Of a stretch of DNA of 64,000 bases, positions 17,991-27,761 are shown in pieces. Each line of letters opens with the position of its first letter. The first letter of the stretch is position 1. The stretch spans positions 2,976,001-3,040,000 of the forward strand of contig NZ_CP025227.1 of NCBI RefSeq assembly GCF_004010955.1. Direction: 5' to 3'. The notes under the pieces are model-generated. The model made no database searches, was not told the origin of the DNA, and saw only the letters and a program-made list of their open reading frames with translations. Origin of the DNA: Actinomyces wuliandei (GTDB taxonomy: Bacteria > Actinomycetota > Actinomycetes > Actinomycetales > Actinomycetaceae). The position numbers and the translations under genes were made by a program.

Positions 17991-18860
17991 CTACGAGGAG
18001 AGCGTGCCACCCTCGCTGTTGCCGATGAAGTCCTTGACGCACCTTGCGGCCTCGTGGGGCGCCTCGGACAGCAACAGGTGCGACGTGCCCGGGAAGTCGT
18101 CAGCCAGCGTGAAGCCGCCCCTGACGTGGTCACGTATGTAGTCGATGTTGACCGTGGAGTACAGGGGCGTCTCCGGCATCAGGTACAGGAAGGGCACGTC
18201 GATCTTGTCCATGGCCGGGCGCTGGTCGGTGCGGAACAGCGAGTACCACAGCGCGGCGAACACGAGCGGGTCCACGGACTCGCGCATCGCCTCGATGGCG
18301 GCGGCCTCCTCCTGGGCGGACAGCTCCTGCAGCCTGGGGTTCATGAGGGTCTTCGCGATGAACCAGGAGCCGTAGGCAGCGTCGTCGAAGAGGCGGTCGA
18401 GGTCGGAGTGGAAGTCCTCGTCGCTCCACTCCCCCTTGCCGATACCGCCCTTCCAGCCGTCGTTGCGCAGGTAGGGGGACATGTCCACCGCGACGACACG
18501 GCGCAGACGGCCGGTCCCGTACTGGTTGACGTAGCTGAAGATCGCGGCGGCGCCCATCGAGTGGCCGACGGCAGTGACGTCTTCCAGACCCAGGTGCGTG
18601 ACGACGTCGTTGAGGTCCTGGCCGAGGGTGCGCACGTTGAGGTGGAGGCGGGCACGGTCGGAGTCGCCGTGCCCGCGCTGGTCGTAGAGGACCACGCGGT
18701 GCTCTTGGTTGAGGTCGTCAATGAAGTCGGCCAGGTCGTAGTGCGACGAGCCCAGCCCATGGATGACCAGCAGCGTCTCCCCCGAGGCACGCTGTGCATT
18801 CCTGGCGGGGCGGTCCTCGTAGTAGAGCCTGGTTCCGTCCTGAGCCGTGATATAGGACAA
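17991..18860 (-). CDS. Alpha/beta hydrolase
   Basis: 289 residues, cytoplasmic alpha/beta-hydrolase fold. The oxyanion region is LLVIHGLGSSHYDLADF, and RVVLYDQRGHGDSDRARL follows. The nucleophile elbow is VGHSMGAAA (Ser near residue 105). The catalytic His is probably in DDFPGTSHLLLSEAPHEAARCV at the C-terminus. The start is inferred as TTG (MSYITAQDGTRLYYEDR) with AAGGAGG four bases upstream; no ATG fits better, and the frame further upstream lies in repeat array C. Substrate unknown. Confidence 0.85.
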   Translation of the reverse strand: MSYITAQDGTRLYYEDRPARNAQRASGETLLVIHGLGSSHYDLADFIDDLNQEHRVVLYDQRGHGDSDRARLHLNVRTLGQDLNDVVTHLGLEDVTAVGHSMGAAAIFSYVNQYGTGRLRRVVAVDMSPYLRNDGWKGGIGKGEWSDEDFHSDLDRLFDDAAYGSWFIAKTLMNPRLQELSAQEEAAAIEAMRESVDPLVFAALWYSLFRTDQRPAMDKIDVPFLYLMPETPLYSTVNIDYIRDHVRGGFTLADDFPGTSHLLLSEAPHEAARCVKDFIGNSEGGTLSS

Positions 18861-18969
18861 AATTCCTCCTTGTACCCGGGATCCTGCGGTTGAGTATATC
18901 CAAACGCCGCGTCCGCTGTCTCCTCTCACGGGAAGAGGCTGACTCCTGGCCGCACCTGTGGCACGCCGT

Positions 18970-19199
18970 TGCACATCTTCAGCCAGCAGCCGACGCGTCG
19001 CACAGGAGCAGTTCCGCGCAATCTCGCGGTTCCAGCAGGGGCACCACCCGCTACCCCCCAGTCCGCCAGCCCGAAGATGTGCAACGCGACCCTCGTTGCA
19101 CATCTTCGGCCCGTGCTGCAACCAAGGCCCAGGCCGAATCCGCGCAGTCCCAACGCCCTACCACCCAAGCACAGTCACAAGCGCCAGCGAAGATGTGCA
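18970..19199. repeat. Double inverted-pair array of the TGCACATCTTC motif (array C)
   Basis: Forward 18970-18982 (ending CAG), reverse 19071-19083, forward 19097-19109, reverse 19187-19199; the last three have CGG or CGC ends. Pair lengths are 114 and 103 bp, with a 13-bp link. It lies between the divergent hydrolase gene and the small gene at 19359. Confidence 0.85.
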
Positions 19200-19358
19200 A
19201 CCTAACCCAGCACAGCCCGCCACCCGCATCCATTCCGTCCTCCGGGAGCGCGCTCGCAGGCCTCCGCTTCGTCGCCATAGCACGTCAGAAGAGCGTCGCG
19301 AGCGCTGGCTCATGTCACAGGGCAGGGCTACAGTAGAGGAGGAAGGAAGAGGTCTGTC

Positions 19359-19562
19359 ATGTCAGCACCCACGCAGAGCCTGGTCCGTGTGTTCACGCAG
19401 GAGGAGCTCGAGGATCGCAAGTCTGCGGTGATCGACAGGCTTGAGCAGCGTTTCGGCAGCCTTGAGCGCGCCCTGGAGCGCGAGAAGGACTGGGACTACG
19501 ACGACGATGAGGCCACCCTCTTCTTCGAGTTTCACACTGTCACCTTCCTCCTGTCCGACTGA
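19359..19562 (+). CDS. Small acidic protein of unknown function
   Basis: 67 residues, not recognised. MSAPTQSLVRVFTQEELEDR is followed by KSAVIDRLEQRFGSLERALEREKDW, probably one long helix, then the acidic patch DYDDDEATLFFEFHTVTFLLSD. A good ribosome site (GAGGAAGGAAGAGG) precedes the ATG, and TACAGT upstream could be a -10. It ends 78 bp from the 3' end of the Type ISP gene on the other strand. Size, charge and context would allow a small accessory or anti-restriction role, but that is speculation. Confidence 0.65.
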   Translation: MSAPTQSLVRVFTQEELEDRKSAVIDRLEQRFGSLERALEREKDWDYDDDEATLFFEFHTVTFLLSD

Positions 19563-19640
19563 TGGAGGGCTTCGCGACGCAGGAGCGCGCACCCCTGAAT
19601 GTCCTCGCCTAGCAACGTGCGGTTAGCACACCGCGCGCGA

Positions 19641-22600
19641 TCAGCCGCGCACATCCAACGGCGGCAGGGCGCTCACGATCTGTTGCGTGCGCATGGAGAC
19701 GGCTGCCACACGGGCGATGAGCTCCAGCAGGTAGAGGGGCCGGGCAGGCTCGGTGGGCCCGCCACCCGCGCCCTCGGCCATCCAGTCGTTGGGGTCGTTG
19801 ACGATGCCGGAGGCCTTGTCACTCTTCACCTGGTAGCGGTCGATGAGCCAGTCCAGGCCGCTGCGCGAGCCCAGGAGGTAGTCCTGCGCCGCCTCCGGGA
19901 TGCCCGACACACTCACCTGCTCGTTGTAGACGATGGTGGTCTTGTCATCGGCCTGCTTGCCATCCACCCGGGTCTTGGCGTAGCGCATCTTGGTGACGTG
20001 CAGCAGCGCCGGGGCAATCCGGTCGCGCTGCGCCCACGGCATATCCTTCCCGTCAACGGTCAGGGTCAGCGGCCAGGGCTCCACGGTCTCGTAGTCCAGG
20101 TGGAGGTCGGCCAGTCCGCGCCCGGCGGTGGCGATGGCGACGAAGTCCGCGCGCGAGGCCACCAGCGGGATGCGCGGCAGGGACTTCTTCAGGTCCGCGC
20201 CGTAGCGGCTGCGGTAGTCGGGCGAGTGCAGCAGCCCGTATACGTAGTAGAAGACGTCATCCTTGCCGACCGTCGGCCCGTAGGCCTCCCGGTAGGCGTG
20301 CAACGTGGCGTCGGTGATGTTGTCGACGCGCCGGTAGCCGCCGATCACCTCACCCGCACCTTCACCGTCCGGGCTCCCGCCCTCATTGCCGACGACGGCG
20401 CCCGCAGTCAGGTCGAGCATGCCCGCGTCCCGGGCGGGCTGGTCTATCGGTTCCCAGGTCCAGCGAGGGAAGAACTGGCCCGTATCCAGCAGGTGCAGGT
20501 TTGGCACCGCATCGACTAGCAAGGCGCTGAAGTCATGATGCGAGCTGACGCCGGTTAAGTAGAACCCCAGATTGTCGTGCGCCGGCGTGGGGAAGTAGCG
20601 GTGCAGGACCGCCGGGAGGTAGATGATCCCGTCGGAGGCGTTCAGCCACTGTTTGCAGAAGGGGCGGTAGAGGCCCATGTAGGTGGCGTGCGCGTTGTAG
20701 CGAATAACACGGTCCTTTTCCGCAGATCGGTAAAGGTCGCGAGTCCACTTGATCTGGGTCTCGTCCGTGGTGACCAGGTCCTTAGCCGCAACGCCCGCGG
20801 CCAAGTCGGCGGCATGGTCACGGTGGACGCGCTGCCGCTCGGCGTTATAAGTACCGATGAGCCGCTGGCAGGATTCCCGCAGAGCCGCCGCGGAGAAGTT
20901 GTAGACCCAGGCGTCGCGATTCGTCTGAACTCCGGCGGTGTACGACCCGAAGACCGGTTCCTGCCCCTCACCGAGGGACTGCCAGCTTCCGTAGCGCGGG
21001 TCGCGCTGGTTGATCCAGTCGCCGGCGGCGTTGGGGGTGATCACCTCCCAGTCCATGGTCTCGATGCGCGAGTCGCTAACGATGCGCAGCTTGTCCCCAC
21101 GGCTCAGGTAGTCGCCGATGTCCCGGTAGTGCAGTACCGCCGGCCCGCTGTGGGCGGGGTCCTTGACCAGGAAGGTAATGGCAATAGTCGTACGGCCGCC
21201 TTGACCGAACACGTTGCCTCTCTCCCTGCGCCTCAACTCACCCGCGGTACGCGCATTACCCCGCAGGTTGAACACGTAGATATGCGCGAACTCCTCGACC
21301 AGGCTGAGCCGCACGCCGTCGGCGGTGTTGGCGTCAATAAAGCCACCATTGGTGACGAAGCCGATCACCCCGGCGTCGCCGAGCCGGTCGGTGGCCCAGC
21401 GGATCGCCCGCAGGTAGGAGTCGTACAGGGAGTTCTTGTTGGTGCCTGTGGAGCGGGCCGCGTAGGTTTCGGCGATCCGCCGGTCCAGGTCCGGATAGCG
21501 CTGGTTGGCGTTGTTGTCATTGGCGGACTCCTGCCCCACCGAGTAGGGCGGGTTGGCGGCGATCAGCCGGATGTCCAGCCTGCGCTGGGTGGCGGCGCGG
21601 TCGTTGTTGGCCACGAAGAAGCTCGCGTCCAGGGTCCCTTCGCCCTCACTCATCCAGAAGGTGTCGGCCAGCACGATCCCGTCGAAGGGTACATAGCCGC
21701 CGTCGTCCGCGCCCTGCGCCCCAGCACCGGCGTCGTTCCCGGCCTGCTGCCTCTGCCCGAGCAGGTCGCGGTAGGCGACCTCAATATTCGCGGTGGCAAT
21801 GTAGTAGGCCAGCAGCAGGATCTCGTTGGCGTGCAGCTCACTGGCGTACTTGCGGGCCAGGTCGGCCGGGGCGATCAGCCCGGACTGCAGCAGGCGCACC
21901 ATGAAGGTGCCGGTCCCGGTGAAAGGGTCCAGCACGTGCACGCCCTCATCGGTGACGCCCCTCCCAAAGTGCTCACGGGACAGGTGGTCGACGCTGCGCA
22001 GAATGAAGTCGACGATCTCCACCGGCGTGTACACGATCCCCAGGGACTTTGCCGTCTTGGTGAAGGCCTGGGAGAAGAACTTCTCATACAGCTCGGTGAT
22101 GATGCGCTGCTTGCCCTCGGCGTTGTCGATGCCGACGCAGCGCTCACGGACAGACTCGTAGAAGCCCTCCAGCTCCTCGGTCTCCGCCTCCAGGTTGGCG
22201 CCGTCGAGCACGCGCAGCATCCGCCCCATCACCTGGGCCACCGGGTTGGTGGCGGAGAAGTCGTAGCCGTCGAACACGGCGTCGAACACCGGCTTGGTGA
22301 CCAGGTGCTGGGAGAGCATGTCGATCGCGGACGCCGGGGTGATCGAGTCGTTAAGGTTCGCTCGCAGGGCATCAAGGAAGTGCGCGAACTCCGGGGCGAC
22401 CGCCGGGTCCGCCACCCGCTGCTCCAGGCGGGCGCGGTGGCGGGCGGCGATCTGGGCGACATCCTTGGCCCACTGCTCCCAGTAGCGGCGGCTGCCGACC
22501 TTCTGGACCAGGCGCGCGTAGATCGCCTCCTTCCACTTACCCAGCGACGCCAGGTCGAAGGCCGCCTGCTCACCCAGGTCGGCGGCGTCCTCGTCGGGGT

Positions 22601-24766
22601 CGTAGGCGGGCGTGCCGAAGGGATCGATGATGGCGACCTTGTCCGGCTTGGACCGGTTGAGGTCGATCTTGTTGACCATGGCATCGAAGCGCTCGTCGTG
22701 CGCGCGCAGCGCCTGCAGCACCTCCCACACCACGCGGAAGGTGTCATTGTCGGCCAGCACGTCCTCCGGGGCCATGCCCGTAGGAATGGCCACCGGCAGG
22801 ATGATGTAGCCGTAGCGCTTGCCCGGGGCCAGCCGCATGACCCGCCCCACGGACTGCACAATGTCCACCTGGGACTTGCGCGGCGATAGGAACATGACCG
22901 CGTCCAGGGCGGGCACGTCCACGCCCTCGCTCAGGCAGCGGGCATTGGACAGCACCCGGCAGGACACCGCTCCGTCGGCGTCGCCCTCACCGCCGCCGTT
23001 GTCCTGGCTACGCCCGGTGCCCGACGACGCTCCCGGCTCGGCCACGCCCTCGCCGGAGAGCCAACCCAGCAGCCGGTTGCGCTCCATGATGTTCATGGAC
23101 CCGTCCACGTGCCTGACCTCGACCGAGTCCAGTAGTCGCTGGGACGAACGCCTTCCCGACGGCGTGGGCGCTGAGCCGTCGTCCTCCCCCGGCAGGCCAC
23201 TCTCCCCCAGCACTTCCTCCGGCAGGCCACGGCGGTAGTCCTGCGCGACGTCGTTGAAGGAGGAGGCAAAGCGCTTGGAGCCCGTGATGTCCCGGGCGAA
23301 GGCGACGGCGGTGCGCATGGGCTGGGTGTCCGTGCCGTACTCGGACAGGTTCACCGAGCGCTTGGCCAGGGCGTTCCAGCAGCCGACGATGCGGGCGGCG
23401 TCGTCCAGCCGGAGCTGGCCGTCCTCAGCGAGGGAGGACTGGAGCCTCCTAGCCACGGCGTCCTCAGAGACGGTCAGGACCAGCACCTTGTAGTCGGTCA
23501 GGAGGTTGCGGGAGACCGCCTCGCCAAATCCCAGACGGAAGAGCTCCTCGCCGTAGGTGCCGGCATCGTCCATGGAGGCCAGCACCGCGTTCTTCTGGCC
23601 GGCGCGTGCCTTGGTGGAGTCATCGTAGATGCGGGGAGTCGCCGTCATGTACAGGCGCTTGCGGCCACGCAGGTAGGCGTTGTCGTGGACGCGGACGAAG
23701 GCGGACTCGTCCATACCGGCGAGGGTGGCGCCGGTGGTGCGGTGGGCCTCGTCGCAGATAATGAGGTCGAAGGCGGGTGCCCCAAGCCCCTGCGCCCGAG
23801 CAATAACGTCGATGGACTGGTAGGTGGAGAAGACCACCGTCATGGGGGTCACGCCGTCGACGGGAGCGGCGGGCTGGGTGAGTCGGCGGGCGAGGGCCTC
23901 AGCGTCGGTGGTAGCGGGGATCGCCAGATCGACCACCGAGATGTCCTCGCTCAGCGAGGACGTCCCCGCCTTGGCGCGCCCCTTGCCGACCTTCGCGTCC
24001 GAGCACACAGCGAAGGACCGCAGCGGCGCCTGGGCCTGCGCACTCCACTCAAGCAGCGTCTGGGACAGCAGGGCGATGGAAGGAACCAGGAAAAGAACTC
24101 CCCCCCCCCGTTGCTCCCGGCTATCTCCTCAGCAATGCGTAGAGATGTCAAGGTCTTACCGGTACCACAGGCCATGATGAGCGTGCCACGATCAGCCGTA
24201 GAAAGCCCCTGCCTCACCGCCTCCAGCGCGCGCCGCTGGTGCTCACGCAGCGTCTTGCGGCCCGTTCGGACCATGACCTCCGGTGTCTCCAGGTCAAAAC
24301 TGTCCCAGTCAATGGTCGAGCTGAACAGGTCGTCCAGGCCGATGCGGGAGACCGGTATCGCCTGGTTCTCCACTGTGTCCGCAGCCGCGGAGTTCCACTT
24401 GTCAGTGGTGGAGACGAACAGGCGCGAGCTGAACTCGCCCGTGCCCGACTCGGCCAGGAAGGAGTCGACGTCACCCTTGGTGACCTGGGACTGCGGGTCG
24501 TAGAACTTGCACTGCACCGCGCACAGCCCGCCGGTCTCGCGCTCACGCGCCACCAGGTCGACGCCGCGATCCGGGCGGGTACCGCGCCCCGGCCAGTCCT
24601 TCCACATCCAGACCTCGTCGAAGCGCTCGGCGTAGCGGGGGTCGGTGAGGAGGAACTGCCGCACCAGGCGCTCGAAGCTCGTCCCCTTGCCCCGCTGCGT
24701 CTGGGCCTCAAAGTACAGTTCGTCCAGGATGGCAGCGATGCGTGGCTGGCTCACGCGGGTGAGCAT
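19641..24766 (-). CDS. Type ISP restriction-modification enzyme (nuclease-helicase-methyltransferase), frame-shifted at a G10 tract
   Basis: One polypeptide of ~1708 residues if one base is restored. Order: Mrr-like PD-(D/E)xK nuclease at ~60-110 (RPDRGVDLVARERETGGLCA, then VQCKFYD); SF2 helicase with Walker A MACGTGKT (~200), DEAH in IICDEAHRTTG (~335) and motif VI QSVGRVMRLAPG (~640). Then come a coupling region and an N6-adenine methyltransferase with motif I LDPFTGTGTFM (~950) and motif IV NPPYSVGQ (~1070), and a C-terminal specificity region. This is the LlaGI/LlaBIII layout: it cuts unmethylated DNA after translocation and methylates one strand. The two halves are in different frames, joined at ten G (24100-24109); eleven G would fuse them. 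The ATG at MLTRVSQPRI is the likely start. Confidence 0.85.
24100..24109 (-). repeat. Ten-G homopolymer inside the Type ISP gene
   Basis: Ten C on the + strand, i.e. ten G in the coding strand, just after helicase motif I. With ten G the upstream frame reads ...GSNGGGEFFSW and leaves the conserved frame. With eleven (or eight) it continues as VLFLVPSIALLSQTLLEWS. The position and length fit a slippage tract. Confidence 0.85.
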
Positions 24767-24810
24767 ACGGGAGCCAGCTCCCTCAGGGCCGCAGGGCGCC
24801 CAGGAAGTCT

Positions 24811-25012
24811 GGGAGCCCCGCGCTCCAGCACCAACCGCCTGGCCGTGCCCCACGCCACAAGGGCCGGTACTGGGAGCCCCACGCTCCAGCACCAACCTCG
24901 CCCAGGAGCCGAGCTTCCAAGTCTGGAGCCTCAGAGCTGGAAGCTCGGACTGAGGATCCAACTCCACTTGCACCCTGGAGGCGAAGATCCAACTCTCGGC
25001 CCCCAGAGTTGG
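24811..25012. repeat. Cluster of direct and inverted repeats upstream of the Type ISP gene
   Basis: A 26-bp direct repeat with one mismatch at 24811-24836 and 24872-24897 (GGGAGCCCC[G/A]CGCTCCAG...). A hairpin CCGAGCTTCCA (24909-24919) / TGGAAGCTCGG (24938-24948). A second hairpin CCAACTCT (24989-24996) / AGAGTTGG (25005-25012). The block lies within 50-250 bp of the Type ISP start codon. Confidence 0.7.
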
Positions 25013-25056
25013 AAGTTCGCACCGGGACCACCCGGGCCACTGGTAGTGGCGCGCCC

Positions 25057-25410
25057 CTGACCGGCCCAGCCCCTGACGCCGAGTCCGCCGTTGACGCCGT
25101 GCGGCGCAGCACGCGCACCGCAGGCCTGGTCGGTGGCGCCTTCCGCACGGATCGCCCGATTACCCGCTCGTCGCCGTGCGCGAGGCTGTGGTCAACGCCT
25201 CATGCACCGGGACTACTCACCGGTGGCACGTGTTGCCCAGGTCAGCATGCTCGTCAACCGGCTTGAGATCCTCAGCCCGGGAGGTCTCTACGGAGCCGTC
25301 ACGGTAGAGACCCTGGGGACGGCGGGATCAGTACCAGCCGCAACCAGCGGCTGTCCACCCTGCTGGAGTCCACCGCCCTCCCCAGCGGCGCCGCCGTCGA
25401 GGCCACCGAG
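25057..25410 (+). pseudogene. Remnant of an AlbA_2/HATPase-type ATP-binding protein (RecG-like regulator)
   Basis: Three frames together recover a conserved C-terminal stretch. LTGPAPDAESAVDAVRRSTR plus TAGLVGGAFRTD comes first, then DYPLVAVREAVVNA, then LMHRDYSPVARVAQVSMLVN plus RLEILSPGGLYGAVTVETLG, then ISTSRNQRLSTLLESTALP. Each join needs one base, and both ends are missing. VREAVVNALMHRDY and NRLEILSPGGLYG are hallmarks of the ATP-binding domain of proteins often labelled RecG-like or Schlafen AlbA_2 regulators. These commonly sit beside restriction-modification genes. A dead fragment; the breaks around it carry repeats. Confidence 0.7.
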
Positions 25411-25500
25411 CCTCCGCACCGCCCGGGACAGTGCGGGGTGACAGAAGCCACCAAGCCGGAGCGGCCCGAGGCTCCCGGGGATGTCCGAGCCGACCTGGGC

Positions 25501-25555
25501 GGGGCTGGGCTGGGAGGGGCGGGGCGGGGCGGGGCGGGGCTGGGAGGGGCTGGGC
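25501..25555 (+). repeat. G-rich tract of GGGGC units
   Basis: GGGGCTGGGCTGGGA, four GGGGC units, then GGGGCTGGGAGGGGCTGGGC on the + strand. It has many runs of three or four G and could fold as a quadruplex. It lies between the pseudogene remnant and repeat module X. Confidence 0.7.
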
Positions 25556-25559
25556 GCGG

Positions 25560-25870
25560 AGCATGTATCTGTTGCGGCTGTTCCAGGTGCTCTGGAGCGG
25601 AGCGCGGCTGCCTGGTGCAGTTTGCGCGTGGGTGGAGACCGTCCACACGGGCTGGAGCGGTGCGAGCCAGGCTCACTGCGCATGACACTCCCGGTGTCCA
25701 GGCAGGCTGGCACGGATCCCGCTCCTGCGGACGCCTTCCAGCCAGGAAGTCTGAGGGTGACGCCGTCTCTGCTGGCGCCGTGCCCGCCCTTGCGGACACC
25801 TTCCAGCCTGGCGGGATCCGGACCAGCCCACCTGGCACATATCCCGCCAGAGTGGAACTACTCAGAACAA
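25560..25870. repeat. Intergenic repeat element X-Y-Z, copy 1
   Basis: Three modules also found, reverse-complemented and in the same relative order, at 60.18-60.65 kb. X is CACCTGGAACAGCC (minus strand, 25576-25589) with flanking similarity over ~65 bp. Y is GAGCCAGGCTCAC (25664-25676). Z is CCAGCCCACCTGGCA (25823-25837), continuing with similarity to ~25866. A further direct repeat, GCGGAC[G/A]CCTTCCAGCC, occurs at 25727 and 25792. No gene was found between 25411 and 26116. Confidence 0.65.
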
Positions 25871-25970
25871 CAACACCCACCTCGACCAGAAAATGTGACA
25901 GCACGCACAGGAAGCAGCCTCTCAGCGGGGCGCCCCAGCCACTCCCATCCGCCCCCTGCAAGGACCGCGA

Positions 25971-26097
25971 CCGCCACCGGCGCCGCCCCGGTCAGACGGT
26001 GGCCGGAACCACCACCGGCGCCGCCCCGGTCAGACGGTGGCCGGAACCACCACCGGCGCCACCCCGGTCAGACGGTGGCCGGAACCACCACCGGCCC
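25971..26097. repeat. Tandem repeat, 38-bp period, three copies plus part of a fourth
   Basis: Unit begins CCACCACCGGCGCCGCCCCG and ends GTCAGACGGTGGCCGGAA. Copies at 25971-26008, 26009-26046, 26047-26084 and a partial copy to 26097. The array starts 20 bp beyond the stop codon of the aminotransferase gene. The units contain self-complementary CCACCG/CGGTGG and CCGG blocks and may act as repeated transcript-end hairpins. Confidence 0.85.
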
Positions 26098-26116
26098 CAC
26101 CCCTCCAGCGCCCTCC

Positions 26117-27562
26117 TCACCGCGTGATCGCGGCGGCAAGCTCCTCGAAGCAGGCCACGTAGGCGTCCACCGCCTCGTCGGTGTGGGTCACCGACAGGGT
26201 CCACTCCTCCTCGCGCCCAGGCGTCATGAAGATGCCCCGGTTCATGTTGAACAGCCAGGCCAGCTCGGACAGCGCCGCGTCCTGGTTCGCCTTGAAGGAC
26301 TCGTAGTCCACCACCTTCTGCGGGGAGAAAGTGACACAGCCCTTGGCACCGACCCCCACGACGTAGCCGGGAAGGTCGTAGCGGCTGATGACCTGGTTGC
26401 AGCCGGTGAGGATGCGGTCGTTGAGATAGTCGAGGTGGTCGTAGGCCTCCGGCGTGAGCACCTGCTCCAGGTTGGCCCTCACCGCCGCCATGACCAGGGG
26501 GTTGCCGTTGTAGGTGCCCACCTGGTAGACCGTGTGGTCCTCGACGACGCTCATGACCTCCTCGGTGCCACCGATAGCCCCCGAGGGGGTGCCCCCGCCC
26601 AGGCCCTTGGCCAGGGTGACCAGGTCCGGGGTGACGCCGAAGCGTGCCGTCGCACCACCGGGGCCGATGGCCAGGCCGGTCTTGACCTCGTCGAAGATGA
26701 GGACGACGCCGTGGCGCCTGGTGACCTCGCGGACCTCCTCCAGGTACCCGGGCTCGGGCAGGACGACACCCAGGTTCATCATGACCGGCTCCATGATGAC
26801 GCAGGCAGGCTTGCGCCCCTCCTCAGCGAGCCTGATGATGCGCCGCTCCATGGCGCCAGCGTCGTTGAAGGGCACCGGGACGGTCATGTCCACCGTGGCC
26901 TGGGGGATCCCTCCGCCGTAGGCCAGGGAGGCGAGGTCCTCCCGGTCACCGATCTGGTCGTACTCCACGCCGATGGACACCATGACCGTGTCGTGGTGGC
27001 CGTGGTAGGAGCCGAAGATCTTCATCACCGTGTCGCGGCCGGTGTAGGCCCGCGCGATGCGGATAGCGTCCATGGTCGACTCTGAGCCGGAGTTGGTGTA
27101 CCGCCACCGGGGCAGCCCCCACCGTGCGGAGAGGTTCTCGGCAACCACGAGGGCGTCCTCGGTGGGTGCGGCGAAGTGGGTGCCCCTGGAGTAGCGCTCC
27201 TGGATGGCGCGGCCGATAGCCGGGTGGGCGTGGCCCTGGATCATGGCGCCGAAGCCGTTGTGGAAGTCCCACATCTCGTTGCCGTCGACGTCCCAGACCC
27301 GGGGTCCCTCACCGTGGTCAAGGTAGATCGGCCAGGGGTCGCGCAGCTGGTAGGAGGAGGCGACGCCGCCGACCAGGCTGTGGCGGGCGCGCTCGTACAT
27401 CGCTGCGGAGGCCCGGGTCTGCTCGTTGAGGTGCCTGGACTCCGTCTCGGTCAGCTCGGCGACCCGCTGCGCGCTGATACGGTCCGGGCCGCCGGACCCG
27501 GTGGAGGTGCCAGACCCGGTGGAGGTGCTTGAGGTGTGTGGGGTGCTGGAGCTGGTGGTCAT
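26117..27562 (-). CDS. Class III aminotransferase (glutamate-1-semialdehyde aminomutase-like)
   Basis: 481 residues, PLP-dependent and cytoplasmic. A ~25-residue Ser/Thr/Gly tail precedes the conserved part. Landmarks are GVASSYQLRDPWPIYLDHGEGPRVWDVDGNEMWDFHNGFGAMI, NSGSESTMDAIRIARAYTGR, SYHGHHDTVMVSIG, IFDEVKTG and TLAKGLGGGTPSGAIGG (Schiff-base Lys in AKGLGGG). It resembles HemL-like aminotransferases of unknown amine specificity rather than true HemL. It is next to an APC permease and an aminobutyraldehyde-type dehydrogenase on the same strand, so a role in amine (putrescine or similar) breakdown is inferred. AAGGAG lies 7 bases before the ATG. Confidence 0.85.
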   Translation of the reverse strand: MTTSSSTPHTSSTSTGSGTSTGSGGPDRISAQRVAELTETESRHLNEQTRASAAMYERARHSLVGGVASSYQLRDPWPIYLDHGEGPRVWDVDGNEMWDFHNGFGAMIQGHAHPAIGRAIQERYSRGTHFAAPTEDALVVAENLSARWGLPRWRYTNSGSESTMDAIRIARAYTGRDTVMKIFGSYHGHHDTVMVSIGVEYDQIGDREDLASLAYGGGIPQATVDMTVPVPFNDAGAMERRIIRLAEEGRKPACVIMEPVMMNLGVVLPEPGYLEEVREVTRRHGVVLIFDEVKTGLAIGPGGATARFGVTPDLVTLAKGLGGGTPSGAIGGTEEVMSVVEDHTVYQVGTYNGNPLVMAAVRANLEQVLTPEAYDHLDYLNDRILTGCNQVISRYDLPGYVVGVGAKGCVTFSPQKVVDYESFKANQDAALSELAWLFNMNRGIFMTPGREEEWTLSVTHTDEAVDAYVACFEELAAAITR

Positions 27563-27570
27563 GTGCCACT

Positions 27571-27650
27571 CCTTCGTGATTCGTCGTGATTCGTCGTGGT
27601 TCGGCGTGGTTCGGCGAGCTCCTTCAGGATCCTTCACGGTCCTTCAGGGC
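27571..27650. repeat. 10-bp periodic repeats in the leader of the aminotransferase gene
   Basis: Eight consecutive 10-bp units, CCTTCGTGAT, TCGTCGTGAT, TCGTCGTGGT, TCGGCGTGGT, TCGGCGAGCT, CCTTCAGGAT, CCTTCACGGT, CCTTCAGGGC, start 8 bp upstream of the start codon. The first unit overlaps the Shine-Dalgarno on the minus strand. Less regular CCTTC copies continue to about 27720. Confidence 0.7.
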
Positions 27651-27761
27651 TTGTCGGGACTCCTTCCCGGTTCTTCACGGCTGAGACCCTCATAGTTGTG
27701 TGCGACCGTGGTCCTTCACGGTCCAGCCTGGTGACGGACGCCGCCGATCTGCACGGCCGGA

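Noticed and set aside
17991..19121. Longer N-terminus for the alpha/beta hydrolase
   Set aside because: The extension would translate repeat array C; the TTG at 18860 has AAGGAGG and begins the conserved domain.
20577..22889. 770-codon open frame antisense to the Type ISP gene
   Set aside because: A by-product of high GC at third positions of the real gene; no domain motifs and very biased composition (Val/Gly/Arg/Gln).
25971..26097. CRISPR array
   Set aside because: Units follow each other directly with no unique spacers, and no cas genes are present.
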